Shown: piece after piece, positions 11,302 to 24,800 of the stretch
Layout of the letters: each line of letters begins with the position of its first letter
Numbering within the stretch: position 1 is the stretch's first letter
From: Canna indica
Lineage: Eukaryota > Streptophyta > Magnoliopsida > Zingiberales > Cannaceae
DNA: 64,000 nt
Direction of reading: 5' to 3'
Assembly: GCA_034359265.1 (NCBI GenBank)
Contig: CP136896.1
Coordinates: 63,127,501 to 63,191,500, forward strand
Notes under the pieces: model-generated
What the model saw: only the letters and a program-made list of their open reading frames with translations
What the model was told of the DNA's origin: nothing
Databases searched by the model: none
Program-made: the position numbers and the translations under genes

Positions 11302-12350
11302 GGGTAAATTACACGGAATCCCCTTCGACTATAGTCGATGTGCGCAAAGACTATCTAAACTACCAAGTGCGCACGGAATCCCCTGCGATTATACTTTTTG
11401 TTCAAATGACCTCTCTCTGTTAGCCCGCTCGTTAGTAACTTAACGGTAAAACTCTCACGTGTGTATAACCCCCCTCCTAGTGTTGCGTGACAGCAATCTC
11501 CATCATCCATCTCATCCGACGATCATCGTTTCTTCTTCTACCCATTTCTCACCTACCTACACTCCTCTCCTTGCCCTAGCCACCACCGGAGGAGGAGGAG
11601 GTCGTCGGCGGTGGCGGGGGTGGAGTCTAGGGCAAGGGGAGGAGTGTAGGTAGGTGAGGGATGAATAGAAGAAGAAAAGATGATCGTCAGATGAGATGGA
11701 GGATGAAGATTGTTGCCACGTGATACTAGGGAGGGGTGTTTACGCATAGGGGTGTTCATGGGTCGGGTTGAGTCGGGTTTAGGAAAAAAATCGATCCGAC
11801 CCGACCAAGTGTAATTGGGTCGGGTCGGGTTGAAACTTTTTCACCTCTCAAACCCGACCCGACCCCAACCCGACCTAGGTCGGGTCGGATTTACCCGTTT
11901 AGGTAAAAAATGAGTTTATAATAATATTTTTTTAAAAAAATAAAAAAAATTATAAATAAATAATTTTTTAATATAAATATTTTTAAAATAATTAAAAAAT
12001 ATAAAAAATTTCGGGTAATCGGGTCGGGTTTCGGATCATCAGGTTTTAAATATTGAAATCCGGACCCGACCCGATTATAATCGGATTTCAAAAATTTGAA
12101 CCTGACCCGACCCGGCCCGATTGGTTCGGGTCGGGTCGGGTCGATTTCTTGGGTTCATTGGGTTGGGTTTGACTCATGAACATCCCTATTTACGCATGTG
12201 AAAGTTTTACCGTTAAGTTACTAACGGGCGGACTAACAGATGAATTATTTGAATAAAAAGTATAGTCGCGAGGGATTCTGTGCACACTTGGTAGTTTAGA
12301 TAGTATTTGCGCACATTGATTATAGTCGATGAGATTTCGTTTAATTTACC
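11302..12350. mobile_element. MULE-like foldback element with 10-bp TSD
   Basis: Long inverted arms form nearly the whole element. The left arm starts GGGTAAATTACACGGAATCC and the right arm, reversed, starts GGTAAATTAAACGAAATCTC. The pairing continues for about 300 bases to a centre near 11600. Direct repeats AAATAAATTA flank it at 11292-11301 and 12351-12360, a 10-bp duplication within the 9-11 bp range of Mutator-like elements. The hAT MITE at 11747-12188 interrupts the right arm, so the original element was about 600 bp. No transposase. The frames at 11459-11759 are the two mirror-image arms, not genes. Confidence 0.8.
11747..12188. mobile_element. hAT MITE, TAGGGGTGTTCATGGGTC family, copy 1
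   Basis: The terminal inverted repeats are TAGGGGTGTTCATGGGTC and, at the right, GACTCATGAACATCCCTA. A perfect 8-bp duplication TTTACGCA flanks it (11739-11746, 12189-12196). The 442-bp body is an AT-rich centre between arms of GGGTCGGGT / ACCCGACCC repeats. It sits inside the older MULE-like foldback element. No coding capacity. Confidence 0.9.
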
Positions 12351-12360
12351 AAATAAATTA

Positions 12361-12866
12361 AAATACCCGGTCTAGGCGTCTAACCATTTCGATTCGGTTA
12401 TGGTTGAACCGATGACAACCATCGAATTCTCCTGTTCGGTGACTCGGTCAGTAGCGTTGTACCTGATCCATAACGTGAGCGATGGAACGAAGTGGCTATG
12501 GGCGCCGCTAATATGACATTTTTATCCATATACTCCCTCAAAATTTACCGGATTTGACCTTAAAGTCCATTTACATATCCACCTCGATAGAGGGGCATTT
12601 ACGTCTCATAATACATGATCTAACGTTCTAACCGCAGTGTACCTGCCGCAAAAGGACTCTCTCTCTCTCTCTCTCGATCCACACGATTAGGGTTTTCAGT
12701 TCCACTTCGAGACGGAGGAGCCCCGCGATAGATCTAAGCTGTAGGTAAGCAGTCTACTGCTCTAATTTCCCATTAGGGTTGGGGCAACTTCGTGCTGATA
12801 GTGCTGGAAAATTTGAGAAGTTTGGTTGTCGGAAACCCGGAATTCGTGATTCTCGGAGGAGGGCGA
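12361..12866 (+). promoter_or_regulatory. RanBPM upstream region and 5' leader
   Basis: Non-coding sequence before RanBPM, with a (CT)n tract at 12656-12675 typical of plant 5' leaders. Transcription probably starts close to this tract. A GTAAG at 12743 could mark a leader intron donor, but no acceptor is convincing. Confidence 0.4.
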
Positions 12867-15800
12867 ATGGTGGTCAATCAAGAATCGGAGGGCAACCCCA
12901 TCGATCTCTTTCGCCTGGCCTCGCGCTGGCGATCGGGTGCGGAGTGGAAGAAGATAGTGGAGGAGATGGATTCGGATCCGGTTCCGTCGCATTTGAACAC
13001 GATCAATAGCTCCGGTTTGTTCCATATTGTCTCCATGGATAAGATGTCGGTCCTGTACACGGCGACCCCGCAACATGGGCACGATGTGGGCGTGGTACAG
13101 GCGGACTGCCCGGCGCCCACCAAGAGGCTGGCTTATTATTTCGAAATGAAGGTGAAGGATGCCGGGCAGAAGGGTCAGATCGCTATTGGGTTCACAATGC
13201 AACACTTCAAGATGCGCCGTCAGCCTGGGTACCACTATTGGCATTGTTTACCTAAATTACTTGCTTTGTATATACACAATAGCTAAATAAAAACAAGACA
13301 AGATAGTTCTTTCATCATAAGCTTTGTCATAAAAGAACTTGTCTTGATTCTGGAGTTCAAGTGATTGGCATTTTAGATCAACCTTATAGTAGAAAATATT
13401 GGCCAAAACAATTTATCCTGCACCAAATTGAATTGAGGAGAACTGCATGATGCTGGAGGAAGTCTAGGAGAATCATTTTAGTAGAGAAAATAGAGAGAGG
13501 GACAATTAAAAGACTCACTCTGGTTGAATGTTTAGTGTTGTTGTATATCTGTATATGCTATTAGAAGCTATTATCAGTGTTGGATAAGACAGGGTTACTA
13601 GTTAGTAATTATAACTTATTTGGAAACACAGCACATAACTGTCTATATAAACACTATAAAAGAGTTGGATTCAAAGATGATGAGACTCGGTGTATCCTCA
13701 TGGGTTGCTGACAGAATACTAGCCTTTCCATGTTTAGTTTTATAGTACCCCACAAGACATTAGAATCATTGAACCAAACATTCCTATGGATAAATATTAA
13801 ACTGCAATATATATGGGGTTTTTTAAACTATATTCTCATACGCAAGTTGATGGTATCCTTTTTTGAAGGTTTGACATATAAAGATATGTGGTTATCTTTG
13901 AGTGGTGTATGGTGTTTGTCGTGAGGTTCTATAATAAAAGTAGAAAAAACTAAGAAGCTACTGTAGATATACATCTTCTATTTGGAAAGTATTATCTAGC
14001 CCATGCCAAAATATATGAATATATAAATGCAATATCAAAATGGGCTAGGAAGAAATCCTTTGGAAGAAAAATCTCCATGTGAGCTCTTTCTCTTCTACGA
14101 ATGGACTTGAGTTGCTTTTGCATGCATTAGACAAGTTTGTAATAATTTAAACCATGCCAAATTAGTTCAAGTATTGTAACGATATTTGTGTCAGAGATGG
14201 ATTTTGTAGGATTGAAAAGAAGTGCATGGTTCTTTGCTTGCACTTGGTGTGGAGGCAACATTGCCATATTGCTGTCTTCTAAATGATGCTATTAGCATAT
14301 TACAATGTCCTTTAGCTTATTTTTCCGGTAGTCTTTAGTAGATGTTTTTTCTTGCTTGCTCCAATGATTACAAGGAATGTGCCTTATGACATGCTTAGTT
14401 AAATACCAAACTGTATCTGCAAGTTTGGCTGAGACTTAGGTGATATGGCCATATAGATCTAAGTTATCTAACCACTATTTGTTTGTTGATGTTAGGAAAG
14501 GTATACGAGTTCCTCAATAGGTGTTTGACAATGTAATATGAAAGCCGTCTTGTTTTCTGATCTTGTTATGACTTGCTTGATGGGATAACCGGCTCATCAA
14601 CTATATAGGCTTTAGCTACTCGCCTAATTAAAATGCTTAAGTTGATGTTAATCGATTCCATTTGAATCTTGATGTCAAGACCCAAGTTGAATCAACTCAT
14701 AATACAAAATCACACACCTTAGTCAACGACATGGAGGCCTAGCCTGGTAGCCCTTTTCACATAGGCTTCTTCACCAAGTCGAGGGATTAGACTCTACTAT
14801 GGTACTAATTCTCACCTATCAACTTCATAGGTGTTAATCTCTGGCCTAATGCTTAAGCTGTCCTAATGCTTAAGCTAAAGTTAATCGTCTTCATTTGAAT
14901 CTCGATGTCATTGTCAAGATCAAAGTCGAATCAACGCATAACAGCTAACCACACACACTCCAGTCAACAACACGTGAGGCCTAGTCTAGTAGCCCTTTTC
15001 AAGGCTTTTTGTTATCATCTATCAACTTCATAGGCCTTAATCATTGAAGTTAATCGTTCTCACTTGTGTTTTGATATCATTGTCAAGACCCAAGTCAAAT
15101 TAACCCATAGTACGGAACCACACACACCTTAATCTCCACCCAATTGTGGGCAACCCTTTCTCACGTAGGCTCCCTTACCAACTGGAGGACTAGATCCTAC
15201 TTTAATACTAATTATCACCCATCAACTTCATACGCCTTAACCACTGGCCTAATGCTTAAGCTGAAGTTAATTGTTCTTGCTTGAGTTTTAATGTCACTAT
15301 TAAGACCCAAATCCAATTAATGCATAACACGAAATCATACACACCTCAGCCAACAACATGTGAAGCCTAACATAGTAGTGGCCCCAGCTCAACCTGGGTA
15401 GCTCTTTCTCACGTAGGCTCCATCATCAAGTTGATAAGTAGGTCTTGGACAAATACCAATTATTAATTTATTACCTATTAACTTCATAGGTCTTAACCAC
15501 CGGCCTAATGCTTAAGTTGAACGTGATAGTAGCACACCCATCAAGCATTATTAACCAAGACAATGTCTTAATGTAGTTGTCAAGACTCAACAAGTCTAAC
15601 ACATGATCCGGAATCATACCCAAGTCGACGGCATGTGAGGCCTAGCCTAGTAGCAGCTCCATCCATCTCCAAGTAGCCCTTTCTCTGCTTAGGATTAGAT
15701 CTAGCTTTGATATCATTTGTTACGATTCACTTGAAGGGAACTAACCCATCGACTTCATAGGTCCAAATCATTGGCTTAGATTGAAGTTGATAGTAGTACA

Positions 15801-18800
15801 CCCACCAAGTCTTATTAACCAACAATATTCAATATACTCCCAATGTGGGACTAAATAGGAGTATTATAGATCTGGCATCTTCCCTTTCTTGTTTGAAATT
15901 TTGAAGGGAAGGAGAAAAAGTGGGACCCAATTATTTGTTTGAAATTTTTTCTATGAAGAGTGGAAAAGAGATAATTTTCTTTATTGCCAAAGTTCTATAT
16001 GTTTTGCTTTCCCTTACCTAAAATGTAGTCAACTAAAAAAATTGTCTTGCCTCCTTTTTCTCCCCTTCGTGTTCCCTCCAAATCCCTCCATCCAAACATA
16101 CTCCTTTGCTATCCAAAAAGAAGCAATGTACTTCTTGCTTACCAATGTAGGCTTACTACTTCATATCAATTTTAATGTTCTTAATAGAACTTCTTGCTGG
16201 AAAAAAGAACAAATGTTTGTGGTGCAAAATTTTGTAGTGAGTGAGTGCACTTTAACATAGGAATCAATTGAAGTTACTCTAGCATAATGCTGAAGGTTCA
16301 ATTACAAGTTTCTGTATGAGTCCCAGAAAACTGCAGATTTTTATGCAAAATATAAGCATTTTTAACTTGCAAATTGGAACTAGAAACATAAGATGACTGC
16401 TCAGGGATCTAATTAGTAGGATATATGTCTACTAGTCAAAAGTTGTGTGTCAACAATGTTCAATATTTACAATGATCTTTCATTAATTGCTAAATTATCA
16501 CTTGCTTAGGTATGAACTGAGACAACTAACAAAGTGAAAAATATATACTATGATTCAACATTCAAATTATTGCTTATAGAAGTTAGTCTTGAAGCTCAGA
16601 TTCATATCTAGTAATCATGCCATCTGCTATCTGCACACTGATAAATCACTTGCTTAGGCATGAACTGAGACAACTAACAAAAGTAGAAAATTTATACTAT
16701 GATTCAAAATTTAAATTACTGCTTATAGAAGCTAGACCCTGAAGCTTAAATTCAAAATGCTTTTCCTAGATGTTTTTGCACACTTTACATGTATTTATTT
16801 CATCTATCTGACAGCTTATCTTTTTTTTCCAGACTGCTAGACTTTTTGTCTTGCTGATAGTCTGTGTCTGAGTTACCAGGACACTTAACCAATTTGTGAA
16901 ATTACTTGTAGGGCAGTAGGAGTAATAGGATAAGAAAGCTAAAAAATTTTTATAGTGGAAAAGAAGAATTAGATATTTCTACTGGATAAAAATATCATCT
17001 AAAAATTACGAAATGCGAAGTAACTAGAAGAAATGGTACACATAATTTCCTTTGGATTAGAGATCCACAGAATTGTGTACTTCTCCCCAGCTAAAGCATA
17101 TTTTAATATTCGTTTGCAATCTTATTGGTTGCAATACTAGATTTGTTGTACATACAAATAACACGAGAATATTGTTTTTAGTAGTTTTGTTTGTTCAGAA
17201 TCATTTACAATTATTTCTTACTTCTATGGCAATGATTTTTACTTGTGTACATTTGATTAAATGAATTCTAGTTTGCTCCATCTTTCTGGAAATAGTATTT
17301 ATCTGCTTTGTGTTGCCTATTTGGATTTTTATAAACCATTAGTTCTGCTGCAGCTGGGAAGCTAACAGTTGTGGATACCATGGGGATGATGGATATCTTT
17401 ACCGTGGACAGGGAAAAGGAGAATCTTTTGGACCAACATTTACAACTAATGATATTGTTGGTGCCGGTATCAATTATGCATCACAGGAGTTCTTTTTTAC
17501 GTAAGTTATGATTTTTTAATTATAGGGACTGTCATTTGCTAATAGGAAGTATAATATCTTTCAAAGTGCTTCATATATGCATTGTTCCAATTTTCATGCT
17601 TTTCTTGTTGAATGCAAGGGTTAATGTAGCTTGTGAACAATTTTGGATATATTTGACATTAAACAATCTTATATTTTAAGCAGATCTAGTATAGTGAATT
17701 TAATTTATGTAGTAAATTTGGAGTCTACTGATCCACCAATTGATGCACCTTCGCCTTTTCTTCTTCTTAATTATTTAACTACATTTATGTTTGATGATAA
17801 GAACTTTTTCTTTTTGTGCAGAAAGAATGCAAAGCTTGTTGGGACGGTTGCTAAAGATATAAAAGGGCCCCTTTATCCAACTATAGCTGTTCACAGCCAA
17901 AATGAACAGTATGCTGCTATCCCAATTTAAAACATGAAATAGTTGACATTTTTTTACTTCGAACCATATAAATTTTCTTAGCCTTGTTCCTAATTTATTT
18001 ACATGCTTTCAATGTCTAGGAAATTAAATGACTTTGTACTTTTGAACTGTAGAATAAGTTAAAGCTTTGTAACTATTCTAGATGAGGGATCTTATCCCAT
18101 TTAATGTTGCTATAATATAGTTAGACAAAGGAGTCTGTACTTAAGGCTGAAAACAATTCATGATGCTGAAATCAAGAAGAGAGAAAATGAATCATGTAGC
18201 TCCTTATCATAAGCTTAAATGTAGTTAGCTATGCATGAGAAGTATAAGAAGCCGATTATGAGAATCAGAGTCCTTTCTTGTAGTACATGTAGTTTAGCAT
18301 TTTTGGTTTGCAAGACATGGTTAAAAATGCTGTATGCAGATACCTCTCTACTAGGAGATGATGCGTAGTTCAATGATTCAAGTTACATTTTCAAATTACC
18401 AAAGGTTTTTGCCTCAAAAAGAAAAAAAGATATTCCACGGCTCATATAATGTTTCTCTAACTGCTAAATTTCTCTTCGATGCTCCAAGAAGCTTTTTACT
18501 AAGATCCCCAGCATTCTACATTCTCGTAATATTGTCATATTTTTTAGATTTCTTATGCATTTTGTAGTCATCTTACTTTTAGTTAAATTTGCAGCTCATT
18601 TAAATAGCATCTACAGTTATTTACACCAGATTCATGCTATATTATTTACTAGTTTATTTGCATGCATGATGTAGGGTTACCGTGAACTTCGGAAAGAAAC
18701 CATTCCTTTTTGACATTGAGGTAAAGTTGAGAACATTGTTTCACATTCATGTCTTGCTTAGTTCCTTCTTTAAACATAGAGATAGATATCCAAATTTTCA

Positions 18801-21800
18801 TACAATTTTAATTTTATATACACGCGTATAATTTATGTGCGCTAGCCAGGGGAAGAAACAAAAACGGTACCTTTTGTCTAACGAGCATATTTTCATAATA
18901 TTTAGAGCAATTAATTCTTGAACTTTCCAGTATAATCCTATGTACATGAATGATTATTGATAGAACAAAGCAAACTATATTTCGGTCTTAACGACTATAA
19001 AAAGTTTCCAACTAAACATCTATTATCTATCCAATAATTAATTGAATCATTCACGTTATAATTTAATAATTTCCAAACTAATTTTGTATAGGGAAAAATA
19101 GATGTTCAGCCCCCTCTAGACATCCTAAAATAGACATACCACCCCTCCTACTTTCAAAAATTCCTGCAACTCCCCTCAAATTTCACTTGTCCCCTTTGAA
19201 ATGCTATTTTGGTATGGTTTGATAATTATTATTGTTATTTGATGCTACATCATCTGTCATGTGTATTTTGTTAATTTATTATTATTATTTTGGGTAACCT
19301 GTCAACAAAGCTATCTACCTATGAAAATAAGTTACTAATTTGATTAATTTGTTAACAAGTTAATCGGTTCATCCAAAATATATAAGTGATAAACTCCATG
19401 TAATAGATGTGGCATCAAAACTATTATTATTTATTTAGCAAACACTCCAGGACAGCGTTCAGTGAAGCCAGGTGGAAGTTGAGATTTTTATTACTAAAAG
19501 GGAAAATACGTTTATTTTAGAATATCTAGAAGGTTGGCACATATATTTTTCCCTTGTGTGTATGTTAAGTTTTGAAATAACTAAATAAGGCTTCAATAAT
19601 CAGCTGCCAGCTAATATCTTCCTTTTGATAATGAGTTTTTTATGCTTACCTTGCTATAGATGTTAATTATTTTTTTCTTAGAATATTTGAAGCAAGAATT
19701 CAGGAAAGACTTCTACATTTAGTTTTATAATATGAAGTCAATAAGTGAATATGCCATTTAGTTTATCCTTTCTAACACTAAGGGAATCTCACTGCAACGT
19801 TATATAATACTATTTAAATTGTACATAGCATACTGCATATACCATACACTTGCATCTCACTTTTTCAATTTGCTTATCAATTCCGTTTTGTAATAAACTA
19901 ATATTTCTATTTTTGCTTTCCTTTGGAACAACCATCCTGAAGAATTTCCTGTGTCTTATTATCAGATGCGAAAGCTGACATAGTTTGGCTTTCAATTACA
20001 TTGGCCATAGAGTTTTTTAACTAAAAAATAATATCAGCCTGGTCGTTTATCTTATAGTTTTGAATAAAAATATTCCTTTAAAGATCATGGGTAGTGCTGA
20101 AATTTTCTAGTAAGGAAGCTTGTACTCGAAGAATCTTTCATGGTTGACATCTCCATTCTTTTGGGGTTGGAGAACCCATGGCCTGTCATTTGATTTGACT
20201 ATTAGTTATTGGCTTATTGCCCACAAATATTGGTAATGAGAGCTAAAAGGGACAAGCAGTTGCAAGGTGCAGAGCAGGGGAGCAGGATGTATGATTGGCA
20301 AAACATCTGCTCATTAGTCTTGATGTTTTAATACTTCTGGTCGTTGCATGTATGGTTGTGTATAAATTTTATTAGACTAGATTATAAAATTATAAGAAAT
20401 CAAAGTATTCAGGTTATTTGAGATTTTAGGTGTGCATATGAACTGAACTGAACTTGTAGGAACTTGTCTTTTGTAAAATTTAATAGTTGCAACAGATAAT
20501 ATCTTTGAATCCAGTCTTATTGTTACTGCAATTATATTCTTCTTGCATTTTCTTAGTGCTGTCAATCTTGTTATATTGGCTAGGGTTATATGTTGGAAGA
20601 GAGATTGAAACAGCAGGCAGTGATTGAAAAGCTTTCCTTACAACCAGATGTTAATTACAGGTATGTTTGCAAAACATATGAAACATCTATATGCTATCAT
20701 ACTTGTGTGTGAAAAAAGTGGGTGACATATTCAAGCTTTTAAGTCTCACCTCGATGGTAATACTTGTCCAAGCTCAAACTGGATAGTACTTTGTCATATC
20801 ATTACTTGTATCTTGGTCTATGAATTAACTTTCCGTATAAACTTCATTGGAAATACCGAAAATACCAAAAACATGTTTGGTCGGCAATAAAGGCTACTTC
20901 TGATGAATTAACTATATATTTTGTTCAATTATGTACTTCCCATGATAAACACATCAAATGACTAGTATGCCCTCTATCTATAACTATTATAATAATATTA
21001 TAATTACTTAATCATAATTAATAAATAACAAAATAATATTATAATTACTTAAAATAATAACAATATCTTCCAATTTTACCAAAATGGGAACTTCCTTTTC
21101 TTTTTACCAAAACCAGAACCAACAAATATAACTACTATCGTATGTTGTTTTAAGAAAACAAAATAGTAACTAATATTTTGTTTTAGTGAAATAGTATATT
21201 AAACACAAAATAATATCTTGTTTTAATAAAACAAAATAGTGAATAATATGTTAATAAAACAGAATACTAAAAAAGATTAAATAAATACTTTCAAAAATTT
21301 AAATTTGAACAAATAATTTAGTTTAAACTAAATTGGTAAGTATTTGGGAAAGAAATCAATTCAATCATTTGATTTGAACTTTTCAATTTGATTTGATTTA
21401 ATTTATAAGATATTTTTTTAAAAAAAATTATTTGTTTAATTTATCTTTTTTTCATTATGATATAATTTTTTAAATATCTTGAATTTTTTAATAAAATTTT
21501 GGAATAGCTTAGCTATTTGAACTAAAATTTTTATTTAATTTTTCTCTCATAATATATTTTGTTAAAACGTATACTATTCCATTTTAATAAAAAAATATAT
21601 TATTCTGTGTTAATAGTGTATCACTAAAACAAAATATTAATAACTATTTTGTTTTATTAAAACATCGTACAGGGGCATTTTGGGTATGATTATTTTGTTG
21701 GTTCCAGTTTTGGTAAAAAGAAAAGTAAGTTCTTATTTTGGTAAAATTGAAACATATAGTTCTTTGGTTATTTGCTGAAGTATTAATCATATAGTAGTAT

Positions 21801-24800
21801 AATTACAATTGCAATTATAATTAATATTTATATTATATTATTATAATATTGTAACTAATAAATAAGGGGTAAACTAAGAGAAAAGAGCAGCGATAATTAA
21901 AAACCCCATGGTAATATTGTATTTATAGAAGTACAACTTACCTAAGGAGTTGGTGTGTAAGTCACTTCCCCTGATTTAAGTGCAACTTTTTCACGATGTA
22001 GAACTTCCTCCATTTTTCTTGTTATTGTCAATCAAACAAGGGAAAAAAAATTCTACTTCCTAGGAAGTAGAACTTCCCATACAACTAACTTGTTGTCAAT
22101 CAAACAAGACCTTGGTCTACGTGATATGGATTGATTGCTCTTTTTAGTTTGGAGAATTCCATGTTATTTTGTTTTAGTAACAAAAAGTTTGTTAATTTAA
22201 ATTACTTTCATAGTTTTGTCATTTTATAATGAATTTTCTCCCCTTAGGCCATAAGAGTAACTACTAAAATTTAAAAGATTATTTACATTGAAGTTTTGGT
22301 TCAGTTTATTTTCATTCCAAAGCAATATTTTTCTCTTCAATTTATAATTGATTTAGGAAAAAATCAGTCCCATGTCTTGCTAGAATATAAGTTTCACTTG
22401 CACTGGATGTACCAGCATCACCAATTCTTATTTACCATTCAAAATCAATTCTTATTCATACAATTTAACATAAAACACATAATTTTGAGGTCATAGCATA
22501 TTAGTATATTACACAACACTAACACAAGTCGCAGTTCACAGTTTAACAATCAAAACACAAATTTCAAAATCACAAGTCACTCACAGTTCCAATAGAGACA
22601 AGGTCATGCGTGGATGCGTGCAGCAGGGGCTCTCGGAGTCGGGCAACAGTTGCAGCACTCCAGCGGAGCAGCAGGGGAACTTGGGAAAAAGAGGCAGAGT
22701 TCGGAGAAGAACACAACAGAGATCTGAGATTGTCGTCGAAGGCACACAGGAGCTCTGATTTGAGAGTGACGAGAATGGGAGGAAGAGGAACGGAGAAGAG
22801 AAGAAGGGTTTCAATGTTGGATCGGGCCGAAATATGGGCTGGGCTTTGGCCCGAAATTGCTTAAAAATGGCTGAAATACAGATGGTATAGGATTGGTTGG
22901 ATAGCATCGATCCTATGATCTTACAAGCGATCCCAGTCCGATCCTATGTTGGATCGCTAGCATGGTATAGGATCTTAAGATCCTACGATCTTGCTAGCGA
23001 TCTTAACAACCTTGTTCCTTCCTGGATTATAAAGGTTTCATAAGCTCAAACTCAAGGACTGGATCATAAAATCTTAGTAAAAAAAATAATTATCAAGAAT
23101 CATATATAAGTTTAAACACGATGTAAAAAATGTTAACATTTAGTAATGGTAACTTACTACTTGACATAATAATAATTTTAATTAATTATAAGTCTTAGTC
23201 TATTTTTAATGTATTAGTAACAAACATAAATAAAATATTACATATTAGGGATAAACCCAATTTTGGTCCTTATATTTTCACCATTATTTTAATTTTGGTC
23301 CCTATAGTTTAAAATTTTTGGTTTTAGTCCTTATAATTTCACTCTGTTAGAAAATTAGTCCTTGTCTTCACTCCAGTAATTAGCGGTGTTATTTTCAATC
23401 CTGCGCGACAATTAATCATTTGCTGACATGTCAATTAAATTAATTTTATCTCTTGACACGTCATTAAAATTATTTATCCTTTTTAAAAACTAAAAAACTA
23501 ATTTTGGTCCTTATATTTTCTCTATATTTTCACGGCTTTTTGTTTTTGGTCCTTATAGTCTAAAAAACTTTGATTTTCGTCCTTGTAATTTCACTCTGTA
23601 AGGAAGTTAGTTCCTGTCGTCACCCCCAATAACTTAAGAGTGCTTTCGGGATTAGTCATGCTGATTTCATTGCAATAATCTCATAGTTAAGTGTACCGCT
23701 TCCTAAAACTTCATGCCACAATCTCTCCACAGAGTGAAATTACGAGGGTTTAAAGATAACACCATTAGTTATTGGGTTGACGACAGAGACTAACTTCCTC
23801 ATAGAGTGAAATTACGAGGACGAAAACTAAAGTTTTTTAAACTATAATGACAAAAAACAAAAAGTCGTGAAAATATATGGACCAAAATTAGGTTTTTTAG
23901 TTTTTAAAAGGTTAAATAAAATAAATAATTTAAATGACGTGTCAAGGGATAACATTAATTTAATTGACATGTCAGCAAATGGTTGCCACGCGTGATTGAA
24001 GATAACATCGTTAATTACTGGGGTTGATTACTGGGTGACGACGGGGACTAATTTTCTAACGGAGTGAAATTTTAAGGACTAAAACCAAAAATTTTAAACT
24101 ATAGGAATACAAACCAAAAAACGGTGAAAATATAAGGACCAAATTGGGTTTATCCCTACATATTAAATATAGGAACTTTTTAAGGGAAAAATTATTGTAC
24201 TAGTAACTTAACAACACGTAGTTGTTAACGTTTCTTTTTTGTTTTTTTATTATGTAACATATAAATAGGAATACTATACACTTCACTTACAAAACAACAT
24301 TGCCGGTCTTTCACCCCAAGCTAGAGGATGATGTAGTGGGTAATTTGATTATTGAGTTTACTCAAAACCTTGGCAAGGGCGTCAGGAGGATTTTAAGAAA
24401 GGTAGCTGCCTCCCTCCATCAGTCCACCTCCATCCTTTTCTCTTGTACTTGTAACCTTCTCCATTACACGTCGACTTGATTAATGACATTGCATTAGACT
24501 TGTGATTAGGTTTTTCCAGGTTAAGTTGTACTAATACTAATATACTTAGGTAGTAATGAACCACTAGGTATTTTTTGAGTTTCTCGTGATTTAAGACTTT
24601 TATGGTGTAGCACTCTTCTATTTCCTATGCTTCAGATCTCCAAGCAAATGTATCGTGCATGCATTGCTTTGTCTATGGACTTGTAGAAGTCTCTCTTCTA
24701 TTGTGGTATACTGTCCAAGAAAATGGTACTCAAGCATTACACTGTTTAGCTTGCTTTCTTCTTGAATGACTAAATCCAAGTGGTTCTCTTGCACCTCATT

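Noticed and set aside
11459..11759. Two similar short proteins on opposite strands
   Set aside because: They are the two arms of a foldback element read in mirror image, not genes.
12762..13244. 160-residue frame on the minus strand opposite RanBPM exon 1
   Set aside because: Shadow of the conserved SPRY-coding exon; no motif of its own.
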